Assembly (NCBI GenBank): GCA_934045905.1
Contig: OW203762.1
Location: 806,001 to 870,000 of the forward strand
Length of the DNA stretch: 64,000 nt
Origin: Leuctra nigra
Lineage: Eukaryota; Arthropoda; Insecta; Plecoptera; Leuctridae
Reading direction: 5' to 3'
The notes beneath the pieces are model-generated. The model saw only the letters and a program-made list of their open reading frames with translations, did not search any database and was not told the DNA's origin. The first letter of the stretch is position 1; every line of letters starts with the position of its first letter. This document shows positions 55,824 through 64,000 of this stretch, piece by piece. A program made the position numbers and the translations under genes.

Positions 55824-58800
55824 CTAATAATCATTGAATCTTTGTGGTCTTTGAATGACTCTGCCCCGCCTAGAACGATATGCTCCGGGTGGTGTTGCTG
55901 GTTCATCCTGTGGTTCATCCTGTGGCTCGTCCGCTGCTGCCGGACCGGGCACATCTGGTTTCGGTGATGGCATGAGGTGGACTCGATTTCTTCTGAGTGT
56001 CCCCTCTGATGTCTCTACATGATATGACCGCGGAGTGGTACCGGCTGCTATCACCTGGCCATATTTCTTCTGATCTGTAACATATACATGTGAACCTAAT
56101 TCTAACGGTGGTAACTCTCTGGCACGATGTCTTCGGTCGTAATCGTGCTTCTGCTTCGCTTTCCTAGCCTCTTCCCTCCTTCTCCACGCTTGGGTGTTGA
56201 TTTGATTAGGTAGTAGGTTGTCCGAAGCAGTTACTAGCGTTGTTCTTGGCTGTCGGCTCATTAGCATCTGCGCCGGACTACGCCCTGATGCTAGTGGTGT
56301 TGATCGGTATGCTAGCATTCCGAGATATACATCTTCTGACTTCTGCAGGATACCTTTCATGGTTTTCACTGTCCGTTCCGCAAGTCCGTTCGCCTTTGGA
56401 TATCTTGGGCTGCTGGTCACATGCTTGAATCCGTAGGTTGTTGCGAATCTTCGAAACTCGTCTGAGCTGAACTGCGGTCCGTTGTCTGAAACAACTTCTT
56501 CCGGAATTCCATACCTCGCAAATACCGACTTGATGCGATTGATGACATACTTGCTGGTGGTTTTATCCAACAATAATACTTCAGGGAACTTTGAGTAATA
56601 ATCTACAATTATCAAATACTTGTGTTCCTTGAGTTGAAACAAATCCATGGCTACTCTCTGCCATGCTCGCTCTGGCAAAGGTGTTGTCAATAACGGTTCT
56701 TGTGGATTTTCCCGGTGTTCCAAACAATGTTGACATTTGTTAACTACATCTATAATATGCTGGCTCATTCCTGGCCACCACACTGACTGTCTGGCTCTCT
56801 CTCTACATTTATTAATCCCTAAGTGACCTTCATGGATTCTATGTAGAATTTCCTTCTGCATACTTCCTGGTATGTACAGTCGTTGGTCTTTCATCAGAAG
56901 TCCCTGCTGGACAGTCAGGTTACCTCTTTCTTGAAAGAATGGAGCGGCATTGGCTGCTAGGTCTCGCTTCGATGGCCACCCGTCAGCAATGTATCTTTTG
57001 ACTTGTTGAGATGTACGATCCTCTTGCTGGGCTTTCCTTATCTCGTCGAGACGTGCATCCGTTGCTGGAAGCTCTCCTATGACCTGGTCAACACATTCGT
57101 TTATCTCTGCTTCAAACTCACAACATTGAGCAGAAGCAATTTCTACCGGCTCTCTGGACAGAGTGTCTGCCGTATGTAGATCTTTACCTGGAACATGCGA
57201 GATAGTAAATGCAAATCTCATCAATTTCATTCTCATTCTCAGAATTCTTGGTGACAGATCGCTCAGAGACTTCTTTAGCATTATGGGAACAAGAGGTAAA
57301 TGATCAGTATGTACATGGAACTGTTTACCTATGAGGAAATTCTGGAACCTGTCACATGCCCATACAATTCCCAAAGCTTCCTTCTCGATCTGGGCATACC
57401 TGGTTTCAGTGTCGGTGAGTGATCTGGATGCGTACGCTACTGGCCGCCAAACATTGGACTCGTCCAGCTGTTCCAGAACACATCCCAAACCAAACGATGA
57501 TGCGTCTGTCGTTAAACGGATCTCCCTATTGACGTCGTAGAACATTAACGTCGGGGTCGTCGTCAACTTCTCCTTGATTTTTGTAAAAGCTTCTTCTTGA
57601 GGCGCTCCCCACTGAAAGTTGTCTCCTGACAAGAGTTCGCGAATTGGTTTTGTCATTACTGCCAGATTAGGAACGAACTTCATTAGTTGGTTAGTCATCC
57701 CCAGAAGTCTTCTTACGCCTGAAACATCTTTCGGACTTTTCATGAGATTTATTGCTGATGTCTTGCTGGGATCAACTTTCACTCCAGACTCTCCTAGAAT
57801 GTAACCCAGAAACTTGACTGTGCTGACACCAAATTCACATTTTGCTTCATTCAGTGTGACACCTGCATTACTGATTGCTGTAAGCACTGCTGACAGTCGT
57901 TGATCGTGTTCTTTCCTTGTTTCCCCAAAGATAAGAACATCGTCCATGTGACATACTACTCCGGGTAGTCCTTCGAGTAGTTCCGACATTTTCCTTTGAT
58001 ACACTTCTGGTGCCGAAGTTATCCCGAATGGAACCCTGTTGAACCAATACCTACCATAGGGAGTAATAAAGGTTGTGAGCTTACGTGACTCTTCGGAAAG
58101 CTTGATCTGCCAGAATCCCGAATTCGCGTCTAATTTGCTGAACACAGTTGCTCTACCTAGGTGTCCCAAGGTTTCTTCCATAGCAGGCATAATATGACGC
58201 TCCCGCTGGACACTTCTATTCAGGTGTGTAAGATCTACACATATTCTTACGTTTCCATTTTTCTTCGGCACTACCACCATTCCTGCGCACCAATCTGTTG
58301 GCTCGTCGACCTTGGAGATAACACCTGCTTTCTCCATCTTCTCAAGTTCCTCTTTTACCTTTGGCAAGAGTGGTATTGCTACTCGACGTGGAACGGCGAT
58401 GGCGAATGGTTCTGCTCCAGCTTGGAGCCGTATCTTGTACTCGCCTTTCAATTCACCCAATCCCGTGAACAGAGATGGGTATTCTTTCTTGACGTCTCCT
58501 TGGCTCAGTGGATCAATCTGCTTTACCGCGTGGATCTGCTGAACTAGGTTTAAACTTCTGATTGCTGGTCGGCCCAGTAGTGCACTGCTTAGGTTGCTGA
58601 CCACAAAGATGTCTTGAACAGACTTGTTTTGTTTTACTTGAAATGTTGCTTTAAACTGACCTTTGACATCTAAGGTTGCTCGTCCTGGTCCCAGAAGTGT
58701 CTTCGTCGTTGGACTAAGCTTATGCTTGGAAAACCTGGATTTGTATTCCTCTTCCGAGAGTACAGTTACATCGGCACCTGTGTCAATTTTGAATTGTGTT

Positions 58801-59774
58801 CGCTTACCATTTACTAGTAGTGTCACGAACCATGGGTCGTCGGTGGTGTCCCCGTCTATCGTACCTAGATATACTTCGGGTTGCTGGCCTCCGGTTCGCA
58901 CTTCGTGTACCGTTGACTGCTTCTTCTTACTGCGGCAGTGTTTCTCGAAGTGGCCCATGATGTTACAGCTTCTGCACTTCACCTCCCTCGCTGGACAATC
59001 TCGTATCGGGTGAGATGGTGTGCGTCCACATCTGGTACAGCGGTCTGCAGATTTATTCTGACCACTGTAGCTGCTCGACGGCTTGAAATGTTCCTGTTGC
59101 TGGTGAGAACGGGCACCTGAATGCTGAAACTTAGGTTTATTTGATTTAACCATATCAACATTCGCATCATTGCTTTCTAACCCCCTCAGGATCTTCTGCT
59201 GACCTCGAATGTCTTCATGTACTCGGACCTTATCGATGGCCTTCTTCAAAGTTAGCTCTGCATCCATTTGCAAAGTTTCGGATAACTTGGTGTCTCTAAG
59301 ACCTACCACTAACCTATCTCTGATAAGTTCTTCCTGTAGTGCTCCATACGCACAATGTTTTACTAATGTATACAATGATGTTATAAACTCAGCCGCTGAT
59401 TCCCCCTCTTCTTGCTTCCTCTGATGGAATTTGGCTCTTTCAAATATCACATTTCTCCTTTTGACAAAGTGAGAATTAAACTTTTCTACAACCAATTCAT
59501 AATCATCTTCTTCTAGGGCAGTGAGCTCCATAGAAAGTAAGATATCCTCCGCTTCATCTCCCATACAGTAAATGAGATGATGGACCTGTCTTGACTTACT
59601 TGCTTTGTCCAGACAACTTGAAATACGGAAACGCTCGTATCTCCGAATCCACCTGGTCCATGTTTGTGGATCGGTGAAGTCGAATTTTGGAGGTGGTTGT
59701 AATTGAGTAGTAGAATCGGCTTGAGGTAATGGCTGTTGTTGAACATGAACATTGGCCTCATCTCCGAGCACCAT
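55824..59774 (-). CDS. Ty3/gypsy gag-pol polyprotein, apparently intact
   Basis: The open frame runs from 59870 (inside the 5' LTR) to 55824, 1348 codons. I place the likely start at 59774 (residue 33 of that frame, MVLGDEANV), because the first 32 codons span the LTR edge and primer site. Numbering on the long frame: gag-like region 33-270; two CCHC knuckles (C278-C281-H287-C292, C299-C302-H307-C312); protease DTG 363-365; RT with LDANSGF near 581 and catalytic HMDD 641-644; RNase H DAS at 789; integrase zinc domain H1013/H1016... with C1046/C1049; catalytic D1076, D1129 and E1165 (35 residues apart). A Pro/Glu-rich tail closes it. Gag and pol are in one frame with no frameshift signal. The RT and integrase motifs resemble Mag-like gypsy elements, but that clade call is only inference. 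This is the only intact long protein in the window. Confidence 0.92.
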   Translation of the reverse strand: MVLGDEANVHVQQQPLPQADSTTQLQPPPKFDFTDPQTWTRWIRRYERFRISSCLDKASKSRQVHHLIYCMGDEAEDILLSMELTALEEDDYELVVEKFNSHFVKRRNVIFERAKFHQRKQEEGESAAEFITSLYTLVKHCAYGALQEELIRDRLVVGLRDTKLSETLQMDAELTLKKAIDKVRVHEDIRGQQKILRGLESNDANVDMVKSNKPKFQHSGARSHQQQEHFKPSSSYSGQNKSADRCTRCGRTPSHPIRDCPAREVKCRSCNIMGHFEKHCRSKKKQSTVHEVRTGGQQPEVYLGTIDGDTTDDPWFVTLLVNGKRTQFKIDTGADVTVLSEEEYKSRFSKHKLSPTTKTLLGPGRATLDVKGQFKATFQVKQNKSVQDIFVVSNLSSALLGRPAIRSLNLVQQIHAVKQIDPLSQGDVKKEYPSLFTGLGELKGEYKIRLQAGAEPFAIAVPRRVAIPLLPKVKEELEKMEKAGVISKVDEPTDWCAGMVVVPKKNGNVRICVDLTHLNRSVQRERHIMPAMEETLGHLGRATVFSKLDANSGFWQIKLSEESRKLTTFITPYGRYWFNRVPFGITSAPEVYQRKMSELLEGLPGVVCHMDDVLIFGETRKEHDQRLSAVLTAISNAGVTLNEAKCEFGVSTVKFLGYILGESGVKVDPSKTSAINLMKSPKDVSGVRRLLGMTNQLMKFVPNLAVMTKPIRELLSGDNFQWGAPQEEAFTKIKEKLTTTPTLMFYDVNREIRLTTDASSFGLGCVLEQLDESNVWRPVAYASRSLTDTETRYAQIEKEALGIVWACDRFQNFLIGKQFHVHTDHLPLVPIMLKKSLSDLSPRILRMRMKLMRFAFTISHVPGKDLHTADTLSREPVEIASAQCCEFEAEINECVDQVIGELPATDARLDEIRKAQQEDRTSQQVKRYIADGWPSKRDLAANAAPFFQERGNLTVQQGLLMKDQRLYIPGSMQKEILHRIHEGHLGINKCRERARQSVWWPGMSQHIIDVVNKCQHCLEHRENPQEPLLTTPLPERAWQRVAMDLFQLKEHKYLIIVDYYSKFPEVLLLDKTTSKYVINRIKSVFARYGIPEEVVSDNGPQFSSDEFRRFATTYGFKHVTSSPRYPKANGLAERTVKTMKGILQKSEDVYLGMLAYRSTPLASGRSPAQMLMSRQPRTTLVTASDNLLPNQINTQAWRRREEARKAKQKHDYDRRHRARELPPLELGSHVYVTDQKKYGQVIAAGTTPRSYHVETSEGTLRRNRVHLMPSPKPDVPGPAAADEPQDEPQDEPATPPGAYRSRRGRVIQRPQRFNDY

Positions 59775-59835
59775 TTTTCTTGCTTTTCTTACACCGAAAA
59801 TAACGTAATACTGCGTAAATTTACTGGTTTTCTTA

Positions 59836-59852
59836 CTCACGCGCCGCCACCA
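59836..59852 (-). promoter_or_regulatory. Primer binding site of the gypsy element
   Basis: Directly after the 5' LTR the minus strand reads TGGTGGCGGCGCGTGAG, beginning with the TGG that pairs with a tRNA CCA end. I did not identify the tRNA. Confidence 0.7.
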
Positions 59853-60051
59853 TGTGTTGTTATCAATCAATACTTAATAAACTACATAAGTTATTTAATT
59901 GAAACAGATAATTATAAGAATATAATGTGGTAGTCTTCTTTATTCTAAAACAGCCAGCAACTAACAATGTAACCACTCTAGTCACACTAGAGACTATGTT
60001 CACTTCCTGTTGGCACTGCCTTCTAGATCATCAGTTCTAGCCAACATCACA
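59853..60051 (-). repeat. 5' LTR of the gypsy element
   Basis: 199 bp, identical by eye to the 3' LTR. It would contain the promoter for the element; no clear TATA box was assigned. Confidence 0.95.
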
Positions 60052-60186
60052 GTTCATACGTTATTAACTGATTGGGATGCAAATTTGCAAAATAAGAGAC
60101 AATGTTGGTCTAAACGACCACGCAAAATATGAGTTCGATCACATTTATGGAAGACCATTATCATTTTTCAGCCAATCAGGAGATAA

Positions 60187-60714
60187 ATAATAAATATCGA
60201 GACCCTGCTTCCAACTGTTGTCGGGTCAGGGGGTGGGATGATCCCACCAATGTTCTAGAGCACTTGTGATCTCAGAGCCGACTTGCCAAGTCCGACACTC
60301 CACACTTCTTCAATCTATTCTTCCACTTCTTCAGGCTCCTCTCTTTTCACCAGTTCCCTCCATCTCTCTCTGTCTTCCCACCACTTCTCTGTTGTCATTA
60401 CTCCCCAACACTCTCCTAATCTTTGCACTCCTCACCTTGTCCATCTTCGTCACCCCTGCCACACTTCTCAGGAACTTCATTTCCGCAGCCTGCATTTTCA
60501 TTTCTTCCTTCCCTCCCATTGGCCAAATTACTGCTGCATATGTTAAGATTGGTACATAGTAGGTTTTGTACAGTAATATCTTACACCTCTGGGGCACATC
60601 TTCATTCCACAGTAGCATCCTTACACTCTGGTAAAACACTTCTGCTGCTCTCACCCTCCTCTCGATCTCTTTGTCCACCTTTCCATCCTTTGCCAATACA
60701 CTGCCTAGATATTT
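60187..60714 (-). pseudogene. LINE RT C-terminal fragment with 3' UTR, nested in HelA
   Basis: The minus strand has VDKEIERRVRAAEVFYQSV, LLWNEDVPQRCKILLYK, PILTYAAVIW and MQAAEMKFLRSVAGVTKMDK, ending at 60331. This is the same family as 50221-51320. The 3' UTR (60330-60187) includes the single-copy form of the sequence that forms the 23-bp array at 31588-31923. A 12-bp target duplication ATCAGGAGATAA is present at 60175-60186 and 60715-60726, and is partly repeated again to 60738. Confidence 0.8.
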
Positions 60715-61027
60715 ATCAGGAGATAATCAGGAGATAATTATTTAAATTTTAACCAATGAATGGATCTAAAAAAATTAGGGTCTGCAACGCCCAGAAATGG
60801 TCCGTACATGTGTGCAAAATTTCAGCTCGATCGAAAAAAAAACTGTGACCGGTATAGCCTCCGTAACAAAAAAAAAAAAAAAAAAAAAGAGGTATGTGCC
60901 AAAAGGAGTCGCTCGCTTCGCTCGCTTAATTATATCTGCATTCAATTTGAAACATACAATTTCGAAGTCACACCGCTCGCAGTGCTGTTCTTAGTCACGT
61001 AGGGGAATCTGTTTGGCTTGCAGATTA

Positions 61028-61911
61028 CTAGGAAAACGCTCTGTGTAACGCGTTGATGAGCGAGCACGGATACACGCAACACCTCGAACCGAAATTATGT
61101 CTATCGAATGTCATTAAAAGCCAATAATTCTTTAGTTTCGTCACATACTTGTATAAAAATCTCCAAAATCTCCAAAAATATTGGTGCCAATCCTTGCTAA
61201 GTTTTAAGTTGATCGATTAAACCTTTATGATTGAACGGTTCCTTGTTAATTTTCAAAAATCACAGGATCTCGTTCAAAAAATATACTGGGACCACCCATA
61301 TGATATGATATGTAGTGTGTGTACACAATATCAGATCAATCTGTTGAATGGTCATTATTAGTTTCATATCGTTTAAAACTTTCTGCTCTAACTACCTTGC
61401 CTTAACTGTAGATTCGAAGTCGCCGTGAATTTGACAGCCAACACGCAAAATTTCCCTAAAATGACAAAAACTTTTGAAAATAACGACAGATTAGAGTGAA
61501 AATTGGCAAAAATACTTTAAATGTTGGTCCCAATGACCATGCGAAGTTTTTAGTTGGTCGGTCAATCGGTTCCAGTTTAAATTTCAAAAATCACAGGAAA
61601 AATGATTTCAAATTTGAACCAATTGGAGGATTTGGCTGAATTTTCTTTGATTGGGTACAATGTTGGTTGCAATGACTTTCCTAAATTTCAAATTGATCGA
61701 ACCAACGAATCGAAAGATAATTTTTATAAAATTTGAACCAATCACAGGATCCCGTTCAGAAAAGATCCCAGGGATCGCATAGATTACGTTAGTATGTGTA
61801 CACAATTTCAGATCGATTGGTTGTGCGGTTTGACCTGGGCAGTGCAGGAAAAAAAAACACACAGAGAAAGTGCCATAAGAGTACCGTGGTGACGCTCGCT
61901 ACGCTCGCTCA
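61028..61911 (-). mobile_element. HelA copy, full length (884 bp)
   Basis: CTAG at 61028-61031 with the hairpin TGTGTAACGCGTTGATGAGC next to it. The other end is GAGCGAGCGTAGCGAGCG read on the minus strand at 61892-61910. This is the cleanest copy for defining the HelA consensus. It is non-coding; the AATTTGAACCAATC and GATCGATT words recur inside. Confidence 0.65.
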
Positions 61912-61975
61912 ATAAGTTTTTGCAATCTCAAATAACATGGAAACATTCTTGTGTTATAACACTAAGATAATGAAT

Positions 61976-62028
61976 GAATAATGAATAATAATGAATAATA
62001 ATGAATGAATAATGAATGAATGAATGTT
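61976..62028 (+). repeat. AATGAATAATGAATG microsatellite
   Basis: Imperfect AATG/AATAATG tandem repeat. Confidence 0.85.
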
Positions 62029-62633
62029 TGAGTTCAGTTTCAATATATACACAGTAAATTTTAACACGAGAACTCCCTATGTCCGTCAGTCACGGCCCAA
62101 ATTTTATGCAAAAAAAATATTAATAAAAATTCAAGATATAGGTCATGATGGTATTGTGATTCAATAAGAAAATCTGTGTTTTCATTGTTATGCCGTTTGT
62201 TTTGATCATGCTGGGTCAACTATTGTAATAATTTCGTGACTGACGGACACATTTTCAGTGACACGACCTGCGGAGGTGAATTGTTTTATATTAAATATAA
62301 CAAAAATAGTTCTATGTGCATTAAAATATACTTTGAGGTATAACGAACCAAATTTATAAGTTTGAACGAATTATTAACATTTTTCAGTGAATGGCAGATA
62401 TTTTAGCACAACATTGCAGTTCGTCATTTGGGTTCTGTAGGCGGACGTGACTGTACGCCATAGCGATTTATTTGATCAAAAAAATTTCTAACCAAAAAAT
62501 CAATACCAATCATTAATCTAGACATTTCAAGCTTTGAAATGATACCATACATGTAAGGCTTAAACACTTTTCAATAATGAACACTTGGGTTTACATTTCC
62601 GTGGTACTGCCCCACAGTCCTCTTAACATTAGA
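62029..62633. other. Gene-free interval with GTGACTGACGGAC words
   Basis: The word appears inverted at about 62082-62096, direct at about 62236-62250 and as a variant at about 62447. No gene is supported. Confidence 0.5.
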
Positions 62634-64000
62634 TCATGCGCTCTTTAGAATCCTAGAAATGAACCCAAGAGCCTTCGCTGCTTTCACCCTAACCCTCTCA
62701 GTCTGAATATTCCACTTCATTTGACAAGTGACCGTTACCCCCAAGATACACATAGTCTGACCACCAACTATACGATTGCCATTTATGTGGTAAGCCGACT
62801 CAACCGTTGTTTTGGAACGGGATATCTGCATGTATTGACAATTGTGTTGGTTTAGTGCTAAAACATTGACGTTACACCACTGTTCAATCTTCTTAAAATC
62901 CGATCTTAGGATTTGCTCATCTGCCGGAGATTTGATGTGTCTGTAAATTGTGCAGTCGTCCGCGTACTGACACATGGTCGATTCCACGCATTGGGGCAAA
63001 TCCAGCATAAAAGTCGTAAACAACAGGGGGCCGAGGACCGAGCCCTGAGGTACCCCTGACATGACATCCTGCTCAGCAGAAAAACTACAGTACGTCCAGT
63101 GAGCGTGTAGCCAGTTCAGCAAATGCTGTGTAAAATTCAACAATGGGTTTAGCTTGTAATCCTGAGTGTTTTGACGCGTGTGCGGCTGTAAATATCTCTC
63201 AACGACTGCAGGTGTTCTGGAAAGGGTTGCTTTGTTGTGGTGCCAAATATCTTTCAGTGCAGTTGGCTTTTAAAATTCAAGGAAAGTTGTTTAAAATGGC
63301 AACAGTGTAGGTGGAAGGGGTGGCAGGTCATAAAAAGAGTTGTATCTTGTCAGAGCTTAACGGTCGAACAAGGGTCGAACAATACTGCTCATCTTATGAA
63401 AGGAAAGGCTACACGCTCGCTGGACGTACAATACCATTGAATAGTACCCTTATCTTGCGACCAACAAGGAAACGCGCCATCCATTGCAGCAAATTACCCG
63501 ACACGTTGTACATCATCAGTTTGTCTAGTAGTCGGCCATGATGAACGCGATCGAAGGCTTTCGCCCAGTCTAAGGATAATACATCAATCCGGGCGCCCGG
63601 CACCTTATCCAGGATGTGTTGCCATTTATCGACCGCCCCAGCAAGCATCGTGACACACGACCTTCCCGGAAGAAAGCCATGTTGTTGGCTATTAATAACC
63701 TTAAATTCTTTCAAGTGGTCTAGTAGTTGTGTAGACACAACCTTTTCCATTACTTTGCACACTATGGAGGTTAGCGAAATGGGACGGTAATTATATATTT
63801 TATTTTATTTCCTGCTTTATATATGGGAACAACATTTGCCTGTTTCCATTGTTCTGGAATCGCCCCAACCATTAGGGACGTTTGAAACAAGGAACTTAAC
63901 GATGGAGCCAGCTCAGTTGCACACTCATGAAGAATTTTTGCCGGTATCTGATCCGGTCCAGTAGCACTATTCGGTTTTATTCTCTTAAGCTGCCTCACCA
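62634..64000 (-). pseudogene. CR1/Jockey-type LINE RT, interrupted, runs off the window
   Basis: The minus strand has NSATGPDQIPAKIL, GAIPEQWKQANVVPIYK (63998-63775) and, after a frameshift, VCKVMEKVVSTQLLDHL, QQHGFLPGRSCVTML and LSLDWAKAFDRVHHGRLL (63762-63430). A 334-bp MITE follows (63093-63426), then SGVPQGSVLGPLLF and the catalytic CQYADDCTIY, with a stop at 62634. The order is that of a non-LTR RT from finger to palm and thumb. The 5' part lies beyond base 64000. Confidence 0.85.
63093..63426. mobile_element. 334-bp MITE with TA target duplication
   Basis: The inverted termini of about 20 bp (CGTCCAGTGAGCGTGTAGCC, with one change in the other arm) are flanked by TA (63091-63092 and 63427-63428). 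It splits the LINE RT just before SGVPQGS. The TA duplication suggests a Tc1/mariner-type transposase in trans. Confidence 0.8.

Larger units (their letters stand above)
55543..60051 (-). mobile_element. Full-length Ty3/gypsy retrotransposon
   Basis: The two LTRs are identical by eye (199 bp each). GTTCA is duplicated at 55538-55542 and 60052-60056. A purine run reading AAAAAGGGGGA on the minus strand sits next to the left (3') LTR, and a TGG-starting primer site next to the right (5') LTR. One ORF encodes gag-pol. LTR identity and the intact ORF indicate a recent insertion. No env is present. Confidence 0.95.
55268..60928 (-). mobile_element. HelA copy containing nested gypsy and LINE insertions
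   Basis: The CTAG end is at 55268-55271 (with AACGCATTGATG), and the GAGCGAGCG end at 60915-60928. Two insertions interrupt it: the gypsy element (55543-60051) and a LINE fragment (60187-60714). The remaining HelA is about 0.6 kb. Confidence 0.6.

Noticed and set aside
59775..59870. The first 32 codons of the gypsy open frame as part of gag
   Set aside because: They overlap the LTR edge and primer binding site. The methionine at 59774 is a more plausible start.

Overview
This is a eukaryotic window, most likely from an arthropod and probably an insect with a large, repeat-rich, AT-rich genome. The evidence is the mix of elements: Penelope-like elements with GIY-YIG endonucleases, RTE-type and CR1/Jockey-type LINEs, a Ty3/gypsy element, a BEL/Pao integrase, piggyBac and hAT relatives, tRNA-derived SINEs and Helitron/Helentron-like elements. 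I could not name a species. I found no convincing single-copy host gene, rRNA, functional tRNA, CRISPR array or operon. Almost everything recognisable is a mobile element or a tandem repeat.

Layout. 1-8.2 kb: a near-identical direct duplication (1-1965 and 6237-8204) holds a tRNA-like sequence, a foldback element and a Helentron-like element (family HelB). Between the copies lie a 2.3-kb minisatellite of 9-bp units and a palindromic hAT-like element. 8.4-10.3 kb: two head-to-tail copies of a second Helentron-like family (HelA). 10.8-12.8 kb: an inverted copy of the hAT-like element carrying two nested insertions (a TA-flanked MITE and a LINE 3' end), both with readable target duplications. 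14.6-17.2 kb: a reversed HelB copy with an array of about 118-bp units. 17.2-20.0 kb: a decayed retroelement-type ORF containing a TARG1/OARD1-like macrodomain, split by a hAT-like and a TTAA-type element. 20.5-22.9 kb: another HelB copy.

23.5-30.2 kb: three Penelope-like fragments (two with hammerhead-ribozyme-like cores), a piggyBac relic and a BEL/Pao integrase fragment. 30.3-32.7 kb: a satellite of about 122 bp, a 23-bp minisatellite grown inside a LINE 3' end, and tRNA-derived SINEs. 34.9-38.4 kb: an almost complete RTE-like LINE broken by a 163-bp MITE and one stop codon. 38.9-41.1 kb: a foldback element split by HelB. 41.2-48.7 kb: a LINE interrupted by a 6-kb element with 445-bp inverted termini. 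49.2-52.7 kb: local tandem duplications, one split by a LINE. 53-61.9 kb: HelA copies. One of these contains an apparently young Ty3/gypsy element (identical 199-bp LTRs, 5-bp target duplication, intact 1348-codon gag-pol), the only clearly intact large coding region. 62.6-64 kb: a CR1/Jockey-like LINE running off the end.

The parts do not form a pathway. The window reads as layered transposition: target duplications and empty sites elsewhere in the same window give the order of insertion at several places. Two Helentron-like families, HelA and HelB, account for much of the dispersed repetition.
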